From: Sipunculus nudus | Taxonomy: Eukaryota; Annelida; Sipuncula; Golfingiida; Sipunculidae | Direction: 5' to 3' | Assembly (NCBI GenBank): GCA_026874595.1 | Contig: CM049317.1 | Location: 46,398,401 to 46,462,400, forward strand | Length of the DNA stretch: 64,000 nt | Part shown: piece after piece, positions 12,541 to 25,120 of the stretch | Position numbering within the stretch: position 1 is the stretch's first letter | Layout: each line of letters begins with the position of its first letter | Translations under genes and position numbers: made by a program | The notes under the pieces: model-generated | Seen by the model: the letters and a program-made list of their open reading frames with translations, nothing else | The model's database searches: none | What the model was told of the DNA's origin: nothing

Positions 12541-13421
12541 TGAAACTAGAATACGGGTAGTCGACAAGCGACTACGTGTATCCGCCAAAACCAGAGAGGG
12601 ACGGGTGAAGTGAGGCATAGATTGAGTGACAAGGGAAAATAGAGATGTGTGTTGCTTATTAGCATGGATGTCTACGGCCTGAACGGGAAAGTAGGTGGCG
12701 CCTTCTGTCACAAAATCGAGAAAGCTATCCAAGATGTGTATACATGCAAAATTTTAGGCAGATACGTCAAACCACTGCCGAGATATCAGTGATTTTATCC
12801 CACGGAAGACAAACAGACGGACGCTGTGCAGAAATGGTTGCAGATGGTGCCACCAGTTTTGCTTATGATAAAGACCTATGTGAGATCTATGCAAAAGATG
12901 CAAAACACATGCAAAAATTCAGGAGGATATGTCAAACCAGTCCTGAGATGACTGGATGTCTGCAGCCTGAACGTGATAGTAATTGGCGCCACCTGCCACA
13001 AAATCGAGAAAGCTATCCAGGATGAATACACATGCAAACATTTCAGGTGGATAAGTCCATTCACTTCAGAGATAGGCGTAATTTTATCCCAAGGTAGATG
13101 AACAGATGGACATTATGCAAAAATGGTATCAATCGGCGCCACCATTTTTATGTGTGTTATAAAGCTATCCAAGGGCTACATTTATGCGATTTTTTTCATG
13201 ATTGGTCAATCCGAAGATCTGAAAGTCCGAAGATATGTGGGTTAACGTTTCAAAATAGACGAACAGATGGACGCACTTTAGAGAGGAAAGGTCAGAGGTC
13301 AACGCAAAATATTTTGGCACCAGTTCACATGTGACCCGATAATCGTGTAAGGTTTCGGGAAAATCTTTCCAGTGGTCTCAGAGTTCTATTCCGAAAACGA
13401 ACTTTGTTTTGGCGGATACAA
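12541..13421 (+). repeat. Hairpin-ended repeat family A, copy 1
   Basis: The 5' end has a hairpin GTAGTCG/CGACTAC (12557-12563 with 12569-12575) then GTATCCGCCAAAA at 12578. The 3' end is TTTTGGCGGATAC at about 13407-13419, the inverse of the 5' motif. The first arm of the 3' hairpin seen in the copy at 30765 is deleted here. The interior holds diverged tandem sub-repeats with phrases such as AAATCGAGAAAGCTATCCA and CAGATGGACG. Not coding. Confidence 0.65.
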
Positions 13422-14787
13422 TTAAATTTAGTGGTCAAAGCAAATGTCTAATCTTCCCTTGCTTCTTACAGTTTTATGCATATAAAATTTATCATCGGTA
13501 TGGTAGACAGTTTTGTCTTCTTTACTTTATCATAAACTAATAGACAGTTAACGCATTTCTAGATATACATGCAGTCATAAATTAATTTTATAAGACAGAT
13601 GTCTTACAATGAGCATTAAATTAACATCAGACTGTGAAGCAAGGTATAAAGGGTTTAATTATACAACTGTCTGTCACATTTCCAAACCCTTTTGTTTATT
13701 CACCCGATTTCCGTGACTGCACGTGACCCGGAATACTAGTATAAGTCAGCAAGACTGAACAGATTGGACAGCAGGCCTATAGAGTATGGTCCTTGGATAT
13801 CCACTAAATATCTTTTTAGTTACAAGTACAACAAGTCCTTTATTGAGGAATGGAGAAACAATGCTTTCGTTACAACTAATTTCAGCTAAATATGCATTAG
13901 CATGCTTTATAGTTTAACTTTATCTATGAGACTGATCAACTGACAACATGATAACCTGACAGGAACAACATGGTCAAAGTTACAATGAGGGATCGCTAAA
14001 AAATATGCACTGCAAGGGCATCCTAATAATATTAATTAAACTGCAATAATGACACAATTTATCATTTATTATCAGTAGATTATTTATCATTTATTATCAG
14101 ACCTAAACACTAGCCATTCACTGCATAATATTTTCATCATGTGTATCATAACTGTACGATGTAAGCTAACTGGACCCCATTTCATAGAGATTTCCTGCCT
14201 GTGTTCTATCATGTCGTCACCCTCTAATGGACAGTGTGTCCTCCCGTGAAGAGGGGGTAGCCGGTACAAGTGACCGTTCTCTTGACCCCTTGGCAGCCCA
14301 TACCACTTGTTAAGGAAGCTTTTGCAGGGGAGAAACAGGATCCAGTCATGGAATAATTTGATGCGCATGCCCTTGATGACACGTCATGTTATATGTTACT
14401 TCCTACAAGGCAACAAAAAGGGTGGTGTTGACTTCTAAGTTGGAGGTTATGGCTTGATCGGCTTCCACTGAATTCAGATGCCCGTTACCTCTTCTTGAGA
14501 GCTACATGCATTCTGGAAAGTGATGTATGATTTTGAGAGGGAAACTGTTGAAATCACTTTTCAAACTTTGGTCACAAAACAGGACATACTTAGGTAACAT
14601 AGACTTAAGCAAATTTGTTGGATAGAATCTCACATGATTCTTCTTAGAGAAGAATGTACAGTGGCAAAGGCACATATATCATGAACTCTTAATCCAGATA
14701 TCCACATCATTGCGTCTATCCTTCCTTTCAACCGCATTCCTCCAACAGCCCCTACATTTGTGTTGTACAAGTCATTATATTATATAT

Positions 14788-14832
<45 letters not shown>
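13422..14832. other. Intergenic with terminal (TA)n
   Basis: No exon or RNA gene recognised. An imperfect AT array occupies 14778-14832 and abuts the next element. Confidence 0.5.
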
Positions 14833-14834
<2 letters not shown>

Positions 14835-15564
14835 CAAGTGACCCATGGGTCATGCGCTAAGCCGACTGACGTGTTGACAATATGTCCTTGCACAGGCAAC
14901 AAATTAAGATAATGTAGTTGGTATCATCCATATGCCACGTAGCTAAGGTTCATTAAGACCTATCACACACCGAATTTGATAAAAAATCCCTCTAACCGTT
15001 CTTGGCAATTTGTGTGTATTTACATAATTTCTGGGGTGCTCAAACACCCCTGCAACTTGGAGAATATAGGTCACAGTTATACCTTATGTCAAGTTTCCAC
15101 AGAGATTGTTAAGTTAGAAGATTCTAGGTCCAATGATTACGGTTTTTGCCCTGTACCGGACGATCGCATCTTTGAAGGTCTGAAAAAAGGGGAAAATGCG
15201 TAAAATTTCGAGAAAAAAAATCCAGGTGGCGCGACCAGTCTGCAGGAACTGATGAAACACTCCATGATGAATATGCGTTCAAAAAATCATGGTGATCAAT
15301 GCATTAGCTATTCAGATACTGGAGCTTTTGTTACCCTTTTTTATTGGGGGGGGGGGGGGGTACTGCTTAGCCCCATAGCTCTGAGGATATGGGTAACAGA
15401 GACCTAATTTCAGATTGTAATGGACCTCCCTGCATGTCAGATTAGAAGTTTTCAGGTCCATCGGTTACTTTTTGTGCCTGGTAAACTGACGGAAGGACAG
15501 ACGGAAGACGGACAAAGAGTGATCGCTCAAGCTCAGATAACTTTCAGTCAGTGGAGCTAAAAAA
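14833..15564 (-). mobile_element. Non-autonomous Helentron-like element, 732 bp
   Basis: Read on the - strand, the 5' end is at 15564 (TTTTTAGCTCCACTGACTG), followed by GTCCGTCTTCCGTCTGTCC, and the 3' end is at 14833, with palindrome TGACCCATGGGTCA and terminal CTTGTT. The same two ends flank the 16477-18383 element, which carries Helentron coding remains. The interior is non-coding, with a G-run at about 15345. It is inserted next to the (TA)n array, consistent with AT/TT targets known for this group. Confidence 0.55.
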
Positions 15565-15570
15565 CAATTC

Positions 15571-15604
15571 AAGCCGAGTGCTGTGGCCCATGGATCCCTT
15601 GTTT
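15571..15604 (+). repeat. Helentron-like 3' end, head-to-head with the next
   Basis: The sequence GGCCCATGGATCCCTTGTTT is a diverged 3' terminus. It abuts an opposed 3' terminus at 15605 (AAACAAGGGTCC), forming the 18-bp perfect palindrome CCCTTGTTTAAACAAGGG at 15596-15613. Confidence 0.5.
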
Positions 15605-16290
15605 AAACAAGGGTCCTGTTGGTCACGGCGCTCAGCTGAAATTGATTATGAGAATATTTTTATAACGCCCAGACCAAATCCCTATCTTGTTTCAGGCCAG
15701 TCAAAAACCTGTTTAGGATCTGGTTCAGCCCAAATCCTAATTCAGACTACGATTTGACATAAGATTGATAAAGCCTTCTACCCTGTGACTTTAAAACTTT
15801 GAGCTCATGAGTCGTGACCCCAAAATAAAAAGGGTACCTTCCTAATTTGTGGGCTATAATATGTAAATCAAGTTTGAAACCAATTTGTTAATCCAAAACT
15901 GGAGTTATCATTCTGAATCAAATATGTGGACAGAAGGCCACTGGAGCCTAGACTTTTGACCTGTGACCCAAATATAGATCAGGTTCTTCCCCTAATGGTA
16001 GGTCAGCTATTTGTGCAAGATGGAGGGTTTGGGATGAAACGTTTGGCTTAAAATGCATCCACAATCTTTCTAAATAAGTGGGTCCTGTGACCTTGACCTC
16101 TGACCTCATGACCCCAAAATCAATTGAGTTTTTTTTTGTGTGAGAGATGTGCCATTGTAAGTTAAGTTTGAAATTCATATTTCTATCCAGACTGGAGTAA
16201 TCATCAGGAAACATATTTGATGGACATACAGAAAGATGAATAGACGGAAAAACAGGGTTACACTATAGGGCATCCGCTTATTCAAGCACA
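15605..16290 (-). repeat. Helentron-like 3' end followed by TGACC-type repeats
   Basis: Starts with the - strand 3' terminus (GGTCACGGCGCTCAGCTGA at 15622-15640) and then holds TGACCTTGACCTCTGACC-type repeat sequence at 16090-16110 and a degenerate GACGGA... block near 16240. The left limit is clear and the right one is not. Confidence 0.4.
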
Positions 16291-16476
16291 CAAGGATTCA
16301 GGACACTATGTGAAACCACAGTTGCAAATCTGTTAGTATCATTATAATTTGGCAGTCTCAAGATAAAGAAAAAAATCGTAAAAAATACAGGTGGTTTCAT
16401 CAGTTTTGGAATTGAAGAATCCAGTCATAATCAATGAACACACCATGTTTTAGGACACTAGATGAAAACACAAATT

Positions 16477-18383
16477 AACAAGTGACCCATGGGTCATGAC
16501 GCTCAGCTGACAAGCATGACCTGTATTTAAAGCCTTCCCCAACACCTGTCCTGCTATGGTATCAAAGGGCAAGCATAACAATTATTGCATAACTATAACA
16601 TTATATGTGAACTGGTAGATTACTATTTAAGTAAAGGCCTTATATCAATTAACTGAGTGAAACTGGAAAACATTTTTAGGAACAACAGTAAACAGGATTT
16701 TGTGATCAGACCAGGAACTCTCTATTGCAGAAGTTGATGTATTAGGGAAGTTTGAAAACACAAGATCAATAATACTGCCATGATCATTTGTGTTTTCCGT
16801 CATAAGCTGCTGACACTGAAGAAGATGCGAGAGATCATCCAATACACAAGTATTTTTTTTTATTACTGACATCAATGTTGAAATCTCCCATAACTAACAA
16901 TGGTTTTGTGTGTCCACAAATGTGAAAAGCTCTTCAAGTTTTGATAAAAAGTCTGTCTGTTTAGATTGTGGTGATCTGTATATACTAATCAGTTGCAAGG
17001 TAGATGTTGGTTGATTTATTAATAACACCGATGCATCAATCTTACCACTTGACCTGTGATGCATTTCAACAAATGGGTATAGATGTTCATGCACATAAAA
17101 TGCTAATCCGTAGGGTGATCGTTTGGTTGCATGTGTCGTACCCGTGTTGAGATGGTCATTTCTGATCAGTCTGAAATGTTGGATAAAATATGAATCATCA
17201 GTATCGGATGAGCATAGGCGTGTTTCAGCTAAAGCAATAATGTGAGTATTGAGGATATGGCAATCAGATGTAATATCTTTGAAATGCGAATGGAGAGATC
17301 GTGTATTATGGAATATTATTTTGAGTACATCATTTGGTACTGTTATTGGTGACATGAAATTTAGAGTAAGTTTGGCCTCGTGACGTAGCCTTGCCGTCTC
17401 ATTTGTCACCTGTGGATCAGTTGTTATTTTGCTTTCATTTAAATTTAATATGTATAAACCATCCATTTTTCTCGCCCTGCTGAATGCAACATAATGTCCA
17501 TGCATCAGTTTGCTGGTGCTTGTCATGTCAACAACCACTTGATCAAGTGAACTGCCTTGTGCTTTCCATATTGTTTTAGCAGCACCTATCTTCAATGGGA
17601 ATTGTGAACGAGTTACCAGAATATGTCGCCTTCCTGTATGGAAGGTGCGTTTTATCACAAACAGTGGTGTCCATGATTTTGGTATGGCTGGATTGTAAAA
17701 CGCAGCGTAATTTCTCCTAGTGTCTGATCCAATGTCAACATTTTTCAAACTCGACCCAAAGAATGCTGGGAACAGTTTTGCTGTGAATGTACTGTATATA
17801 TTTCAAAACACAGGAACAACCATTTGATTCCATCATGAACTGCAACATTGCAGGTGATATCATATGTTAAACCAACAGCTATCTGAAGTGTTTTTAGTAG
17901 ACCAGCAATTTTTGATGGGTTATCAGGTATTCTCAAAAGAATATCTTTCTTTACATTTTCTGTGACATCTGTTATTACTGTATCCACGGCTGTAATTATT
18001 ACTTTGGTTGTATGTGTACACTGAAAAATTTTCATGTTATGGCTGTCTACACTGGAGTTATTTGTATACAAATGTGTAACTGCCGATGGATATGATGAAT
18101 TCACATTGACAAGGCGAGATTTCAGCAGATCAATATCATTTTTTGTGTGGTGTCCTTCACGTAACCTATTAAGCAGTTGTACGTAGCCATTGTCATTTTT
18201 TGTCGCATGATCTCAGTAAGCTCATACATGTAGAAATTGTCTGCCCACAGGTTGAGTGCAAGAGGACCATAACTGTCGGACAAGTTTTTTAAAATCCAGT
18301 TGGCCGGACGGACAGACGGAAGGACGACGGACAAAGACCCATCGCTATAGCACAGCATGACTAAAAGTCAGCTGAGCTAAAAA
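16477..18383 (-). mobile_element. Deleted Helentron with helicase-endonuclease remains, 1,907 bp
   Basis: On the - strand the element opens at 18383 with TTTTTAGCTCAGCTGAC and a GTCCGTCGTCC block. It passes directly into the middle of a Pif1-type helicase and an endonuclease domain, and closes at 16477 with the palindrome TGACCCATGGGTCA and CTTGTT. A hairpin close to the 3' end is a Helitron-group hallmark; helicase plus apurinic-like endonuclease is the Helentron (Helitron2) arrangement. The Rep nuclease and N-terminal helicase are missing, so it is a deletion derivative mobilised, if at all, in trans. It explains the many short elements in this window with the same ends. Confidence 0.65.
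16648..18345 (-). pseudogene. Helentron Pif1-like helicase / endonuclease fragment (broken)
   Basis: Three to four overlapping frames on the - strand make up the C-terminal part of a Helentron protein. The first (to about 18122) has WADNFYMYELTEIMRQK, a conserved Pif1/Helitron helicase segment; a length change in an A-run near 18200 breaks the frame there. The next (18104-17745) continues the helicase. The third (17748-16894) has helicase motif V (KTIWKAQGSSLDQVVVDM) and motif VI (YVAFSRAR). It then continues into an exonuclease-endonuclease-phosphatase domain with FHNTRSL, the AETR glutamate motif and, after another frameshift near 16895, MGDFNIDV, IDLVFSNF and WSDHKILF. At least three frame disruptions mean it cannot make the full protein. 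Helitrons use helicase for rolling-circle replication; the endonuclease is typical of animal Helentrons. Confidence 0.8.
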
Positions 18384-19139
18384 TCACTGAAAGTGCACAG
18401 ACAAAAGGATTTCTAAGGTGTCTAACTGGCAGACTTAATGGATTTCTGACAAGTCTGACATTTGATATCACACGTCCTCCAATAAGAGACCGAACTTGTA
18501 GCAAATTCTCCAAAGGATGTTACAGTAATGAATGTCCAAAACAATTCAAAAGGCATTTCAGGCCCTCATATTAGATTTATAGATATGCAAATGTAAAAAG
18601 TGTAAGTCCAATATTTTTTATTATCACTCTGCTTTTCAATGGGATCAGCAGGGTAGGTAAACTGCAAAACCTGAATGAAAAGAAATGCAGAAAGCATGAC
18701 TAAAAGTCTTGTAATAAAAAAAGCCATCCTTAATCCAGGTACACATCCATATATTATGAGAACAAACATTTGCTTTTATATGTGGTGATTTATATAAAAA
18801 ATATTCAGATATCTAGGAAACTAAGTTTATTGCTATGATTCCATAATATAAACTGCAAAATGTTCCCATCATCTCATAAATCAGTAGCTAAACCTTAATA
18901 CTATACTCTCAGTCTTAATGCCTGGCTGAAGCATTCCGGCAACAGTGTTTTTGTTATGCAGTAACGAGGTATTTATCACTCAGCCTTATCACTTAACAGG
19001 CTGATACAAAAGAGAGTCATATGTCACCAGCATCACTCACAATTACAGCCACACAGTGAGATGTACCAGTTGGAGTGCAATGGTTATATGTACAAGAATA
19101 ACAGAGATGGTCTACAAAATGAAGTTATTGTGAACATCC
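18384..19139. other. Intergenic, nothing recognised
   Basis: AT-rich with no supported gene or repeat end. Confidence 0.4.
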
Positions 19140-20231
19140 CTGACCTATGACCTTGGCCTTTTGCCCACATATCAACTGGATTCTTTCTAAATGATGGGTA
19201 ACTACTAACCACTTACATCTGGCCGGGTGTAATTACTTGGCAACCAATGAGTGAATAACTTAGACCTGCAACCTTTAACCTTCTGACCAGCTGACCTCAA
19301 AATCAATTAGTTATTTCTTCATGCAAAAAGACCCATAAATATGAAGTCTGAATCACATTCAGTGATGCATAGATGGGGCATATGTGAAAGACTGAAGGTT
19401 TGGGTTGAACAGTTTCACTTGAAATATGTTCACAAGCATTTAGAACAATATTATGACCTTGACCTTTGGAACTCAACATCAATAGGCTTCTTCCCCTATT
19501 GGTAGGTAAGCCATATATGACAGATGGAAAGTATAGATTGAAAAGTTTGCCTGAAAATGACTCCATGCAAGAAGAGGGTGCTGTGAACTTGACCTTTGAC
19601 CTCAAAATCAACAGGTCTTTTCCCGTTGGCAGAGAAGCGATATCAGTGCTGAAAGATTTGGAATGAAAGGTCTAGCTTGAAATGTGTCCACAACCTTTTC
19701 AAAGAAGTGGATCCTGTGACCCTGACCTTTGACCTTGTGACCTCAACATCTATAGGATTCTTCTCCCACTTAGTAGGTGAGCTATATGTGAAAGATCAAA
19801 GAATTTGGATGAAAGGTTTTGCTTAAAATGCATCCTGAGGCTTTTGAAAGAAGTTGGTTCTGTGACCTTGACCTTTGACCTTGTGACCTCAAAATAATTA
19901 TGGTTCTTCCCCTGTTGGTAGGTGAGCTGTATGTGAAAGATGGAAGGTTTGGGATGAAAATGTTGGCTAAAAGAATTATTTCCGGGGGGTGCAAACACAC
20001 CCAATAACTTCGAGAATATAGGTCGCTTTGACCTTATTTCAGGTTTGCAAGGAGATCTTTTTAGAACCTCTAATACTGCATAGGGTTCATGGCCCTAGCC
20101 CCTACGGTTACGATTTGTGCCCTGCTAACGGACGGACGGCCGGCCGGACGGCCGGCCGGACAGACGGAAGGACGACGGACAAAGACCCATCGCTATAGCC
20201 CAGCATGACTGAAAGTCAGCTGAGCTAAAAA
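19140..20231 (-). repeat. TGACCTTTGACCT tandem repeats ending in a Helentron-like 5' terminus
   Basis: Diverged units of roughly 140-150 bp recur, each with a TGACCTTTGACC block (exact TGACCTTTGACCT at 19590, 19723 and 19869) and phrases such as GGTAGGTGAGCTATATGTGA and AAAGATGGAAGGTTTGGGAT. From about 19979 the sequence becomes the family seen at 15020-15564 and ends, after GGACGGCCGGCCGGACGGCC, at TCAGCTGAGCTAAAAA (about 20216-20231), the Helentron-like 5' end on the - strand. The opposite terminus was not identified. Confidence 0.55.
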
Positions 20232-23200
20232 CTGTTATAACTGTTGGTAATTGACGATTTCAAAAACAACTAGAAGAAACAAATTCGTAAAATGTTAAAA
20301 ATAATGCAAGTGGCGCTATCAGTTTTTAGGAACTTTCAACCCTAGTCACGGTCAATATTCTATTAATAGAATACTTCATTGCCTTCATTAACTTACAATG
20401 CATACTATATAGGCTGCATTAAGGACAATTATTTCACTTCTTAGTTCACAAAAATAATTAAAACAATTTGTAGGAAATAATGGATTTTTTTTTTTTTTAC
20501 TAATTTTTAGTCATTTATAAAACAATCTATCAAGTGTAAAGGGTTTTTCCTATTGGCAAAATACATGAGATAAATAAAATGGGAAATTCATAAAATTTCA
20601 TATGATTTCCTCTTTGATTGACCAATAAGCAAAATAACATGCGTTCAAGCCAGCCAGTGAGTAGATAGGATTCCGATCTGGGCTGGCCAAATTCAAAATC
20701 TGACAGACCAGATTTCAATCCTGAAGTTTTCATCACGGGAATGGAATCTTGCTCGGCCCTGAAAAAAATTTACCTGGGCTGGCCCAGTTTTTTAACTGGA
20801 CCAGATTATAATCTAGGCCTCGACATATACATAAACAACATAATTTTAATGTACATGTGTTATGATTATAGATTTATTCATTCACATTTCCGTGAAGTAA
20901 CTTATATACAATCACATAAGGTAAAGGTGTACTTCCCTTAGATCTCAGGCTAATTAAGCCTGTTGGTTCTTTAACTGGATAATAAATACACCAATTTCCA
21001 CGCTTCATGGCATATATGACGGTACCTCATATCACAGCTGTTCAATAAACTAGAAAAACTGCATTTGCAGTTATATGAAGCGACCAATACCAGCGCAAAT
21101 CATAGGAAAACTGGACATGTTACTGCAATTAACACATTATGGTCAACCTTCACAGAAACGTGATACTGGGAAAAAATGGAAACTTACATAATGGTGAATG
21201 CTGCAAAGTTGATACAACTCTAATCAAGATTAATTAAGACAATTAGACTGATGAAGAAAAGTAATCGTAGTTGACTGTTTCAGAGTGGTCTGAGGATAGG
21301 TCAGAACTTAATCGGTACATGTATCTTTTAAAAACAGTAATAAAGACTTTATTTAAGCTGAATGAATATCTGGTTTTTATTAGTCAAGCCAATTACACTG
21401 CTGACAGTTATTGTTTGGCCTAATTTCAAAGCATAACTGGTTTACAGTGACCTCATTCTAGAAAATGTTATTCACTAGCTTTACTGAATTACAGAAATTA
21501 GTTATGCATACGAACACTTGATTTGCATGCTCAGGCATGGCTGTAATAGCATTTCAGTGAAATAAAGTCATTGGTGAAAAATTCCGCAAGTTTAGGCCTA
21601 CATTTCGAGGAAATTGTATGCAGCTGTTATCCACTAAATATGAACCAAATCCAATGAAAACTCTGACGCACTATCACACTGACGAGCAAAGTATGCCCAA
21701 TGACGGCGAGTTGACCACTGTGACCTGAATTTGACAGACAAGGTCAAAGCACTTAAACTGCTTGACCAGTGGAATGGAAATCTATGATATAGTGTATATA
21801 TATATAGCGCATGCCTAAGTAATTAAATGGGACGTTTACCCGGTAAAACAATGAGCCCCCCCCCCCAACCGATGGTGCGTGTAATTACAGTTATGCAGAC
21901 TTAAATTCCTCGGAAGATTGATGTAAATACGTATTGGGCAAATTCTCTATAAGATTAAGTTTACTTAATTTATGATAAATATTAAATGGAAAAATCCTGA
22001 TAAGCATGGTGAAATTACAATGACTTGTTTGAGAACAGACGTTTCTCAATGTAAATGTTCTTAACTGGATTGAAGAACCGGATTGTTGAATTCGCAGTAT
22101 AACCAATACATGATCAACACTTTATGTGGATGCACTGACCCCATCAGGAAATGTGGTCACAAACTTCAGTTTTTGATCAGGAAACGCGTAAGCCGAAATA
22201 TATGGAATTAGAAATGTCGAGCATCGATTGGGTGATAAACATCTTTTAATCCATGTAGACTGACATATTTAATCATTAGCTTGTGTAACAGATAGACGTA
22301 TTGTAACAAGTTTCAAGAAAATACACAAGTTTTCTTGAGAAAACCAAACTGGCGTTTCAATAATTAAAAAAAAAACAGATGGCTTTATTCAAAGTTACTA
22401 CCGTAAAAAGGCCATTATACCTCGTGTTAATGTGCTTCATAGTTCTTAACTTCTTTGTTATTTCGCTCGCAAACATTTTCTGTCGACTGCAGCGGCGTAT
22501 TATGACCACAAAGAGCGTAGAATATTTCCGACCTTCGTGTTTGCGAATAAATAGAAAATAAGAAATGCCTAACTGACAATTAATTAACATGATCTGGAAA
22601 ATTGTCGATGACTTTTGCTTAGGGACGAAAATAGTTTGTAAAAATGAAGGAAAATAAGTCTTATTTACTTATGGTTAATCGAATAGAAAATAATAAATCC
22701 CTTGCATTATTTATCATATAAATATGCGATCCAAACGCGTACAAATCCACATTTCAACCATTGGCAAATTGACATGGCCATATTCACAAACGGTTCAGAT
22801 TCTCCCATCATCAATATAATTGTTTTTATCGATAATCTTAACATTTGACGAAAAATCAAAAGTATATCTCTCTCAAGAACTCTCTGAAAACCAAGGCTGT
22901 AATGAAACTATCTTGACGACGTATCTTGCTGGGATTTTTAAGCCGAAAAAGAGGATGCGCCCAAATCCGCACCTGCTGTTTACCTGCAAGTGCACTAGAG
23001 TTTGATACATTTACCTACAGAGGTTATAAATAATGACATAATACAATAGAGAACTTTAAGGAAGAATTACGTCAACGAACGTATATATACCTAAAGGCAT
23101 ACCCCTGGGGACATTGGCAATGCCTATCTGGTGCTAAACTGCTTTGAAAGCTTCAGCTCTAATATCCTTAAATTTGCCCAACATCCCAATTCTAGATATA

Positions 23201-23514
23201 TCTCGAAGAAAACAGAGAAAGGCCAGACTACAGGACAGTTGAACAACAAACACAGGGAAGTCCTGTGGTGTATTTAGATTCATGAAAGATTAATAAACTC
23301 GGCTATATAGGATTACGTCTTTAGGATATTGAGTTAATATTTGTGTTAACTAACTCTTTATTGTGGAAATGCTTAAATATGCTATATAGTGATGCTCTTA
23401 TTTTTTACGCACCATATGAATAACGATTATCATTTTAGCAGAAGCGATAGAGTAGCGTTCAATTTATATTACATGTATCCTTCAAGCGTACATGATCGTC
23501 ACGTGATCAATTGA
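20232..23514. other. Intergenic region 3' of the adaptor gene
   Basis: No coding exon was recognised. On the - strand, AATAAA (23363-23358) lies about 150 bp beyond the adaptor stop codon and is the nearest candidate polyadenylation signal. Short features include a T-run at 20487-20499 and a C-run at 21856-21865. Confidence 0.45.
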
Positions 23515-24968
23515 TTACGTCTGTAACAGCTCAAACGGTGCCTCCTCAAAATGTGTATTCACGTGTTCATTTAGTTCCACCAATGTTGTTTCTTCAGGAA
23601 ACTGCTGACTACAGACGGGACAGGACTTGCCCGATCCCGCGTTCTCCTGTGTTACAGCACTAGGTGTGCTGCTTCCTGTCGCTTCTGCTTCTCTGTATTC
23701 ATTGGCAGCCAGACAGCTGTTAACATGTCCTTCAACTTCAGCCATCGGCATGGTGGAGGGAAAATCCTGATCACATATTGGACAGTTCCGGCTCTCAAGT
23801 TCTAAGTGGTCACCCCCACGTGGAAAAGGCATGTTTTCAGTTTCTTGGTACAAGTTTTGTGACGGTATGGGCTTGTTACGAGCATACGGATCGTTGTTTA
23901 GAAACAGCTGGTCGTGTCCTTGCCCTTCTCGGCTTCCGTGGTTGGAACCTGGCATGTCCAGATTACGGTCTAAGTTATGGTTTACAGTTGTGTTGTTGTG
24001 GCCCCTGGTGTATAGGTGATCATCATTATAATTACGGTTTATATTTAGAGGCCTGGGTTGCTGGTTTGCTGCAGCAGGATGGAAACGATTTTCACTGACT
24101 GGTTCCTGTGACGCTGCAGCTTGCTGTTCAAGCTGTGGGGTTTCAACCGGCTCAATCGGTCTTCCCGGCTGTGTTCTGACCGGGCTGTTAGGTTCTTCAG
24201 TCCTACCAACAGGACCAGCCCTGCCTGACAAACGAGTCTGATCCGTGTGACCACCCAGATGCAGTGGTGTTTCAGAAAACGGCTCAATAGACCCATCAGG
24301 ACTGACTCCGGGAGATATCGTAAACGAGCGTCTCGAGCTCTCACCGCTCATTACACTAGGCTTGTGCCGTACTGCTTCAGCACTGTGCCATTTTGGTCTT
24401 GTTCCTACACTGTTCCCAAATGCTTGTCCAACCTGAGAACGAGGCCGGCAAATATCCTGCTCTTGTTTCAGTCTCCGGCTCTCTGCAGCCTCTGCTGCCA
24501 GCATCCGTTGCTGTTGCATCATGTATCCCTGAATTATCTTATCTTTATTTTTATATATGTCTTGCAAGAAGACATCTTCAGAGCACTGGGTCGGTTCTGC
24601 AAACCCAGGACGTGCAGCTGACTCAGACAGAGAACGTGCCCCTGCACCTGGCATTCTAGGTAAATTAGGGCCATTGTCTGTACTGTCTAACCCTGCTGCA
24701 GACTGAGTGACGTCTTGGATCAGTGGCTGGGCCTGCTGTTGTTGTGGGAGTCTGGCTGTAACAGGTGTAAACACTGGATTGTTCTCACCAGAGGCCGCCA
24801 CCTCGGGGCTCATGTTAACACTAGAAGGCTGCAGAACAGGTGGAAAGTCCTCATCAACGTCAGTGAAAGGGATTTCAGCAGGCTGGCCGTTTCTTGCGAC
24901 CAGTCCAGGAGATCTTAGGCCTGATGTGCTACCTGAACTGGCCTGAGCTCCAGCAGGTTTAAGGCCAG
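23515..24968 (-). CDS. TBK1-binding-adaptor-like protein, last coding exon (residues 308-791)
   Basis: This exon carries the C-terminal 484 residues of a 791-residue protein assembled from three exons. The acceptor (T/A-rich tract then ACAG) puts two bases of a split Ala codon at the exon start, matching the phase of exon 27285-27413. The first 380 or so residues are Pro/Ser/Gln/Asn-rich and probably disordered. Two zinc fingers follow with the same spacing: C703-X2-C706...H722-X3-C726 and C757-X2-C760...H776-X3-H780, each with a CPxC..xFP core. Such CPxC-xFP-H fingers end the TAX1BP1/CALCOCO2 and TBKBP1 proteins, where they bind ubiquitin or partners. TAA is at 23515-23517. The family call is by motif and domain order, not an alignment. 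Confidence 0.85.
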
Positions 24969-25120
24969 CTGTAAAAAAAAAGTAAATATTTAGATATACA
25001 CTCAAATATGCAAGTGAACATATCACATACAGATCGATAATCCACTGTTCACACTTTCCAGTTAACTATTATAACAGCGGCAAATGGGCACATTTTTTGG
25101 AGATCTACTGTAGTTAATAT

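Noticed and set aside
12367-12732. 121-codon frame on the - strand
   Set aside because: Runs through the 5' end of a family A repeat; the same text at 29363-29545 gives a different truncated frame.
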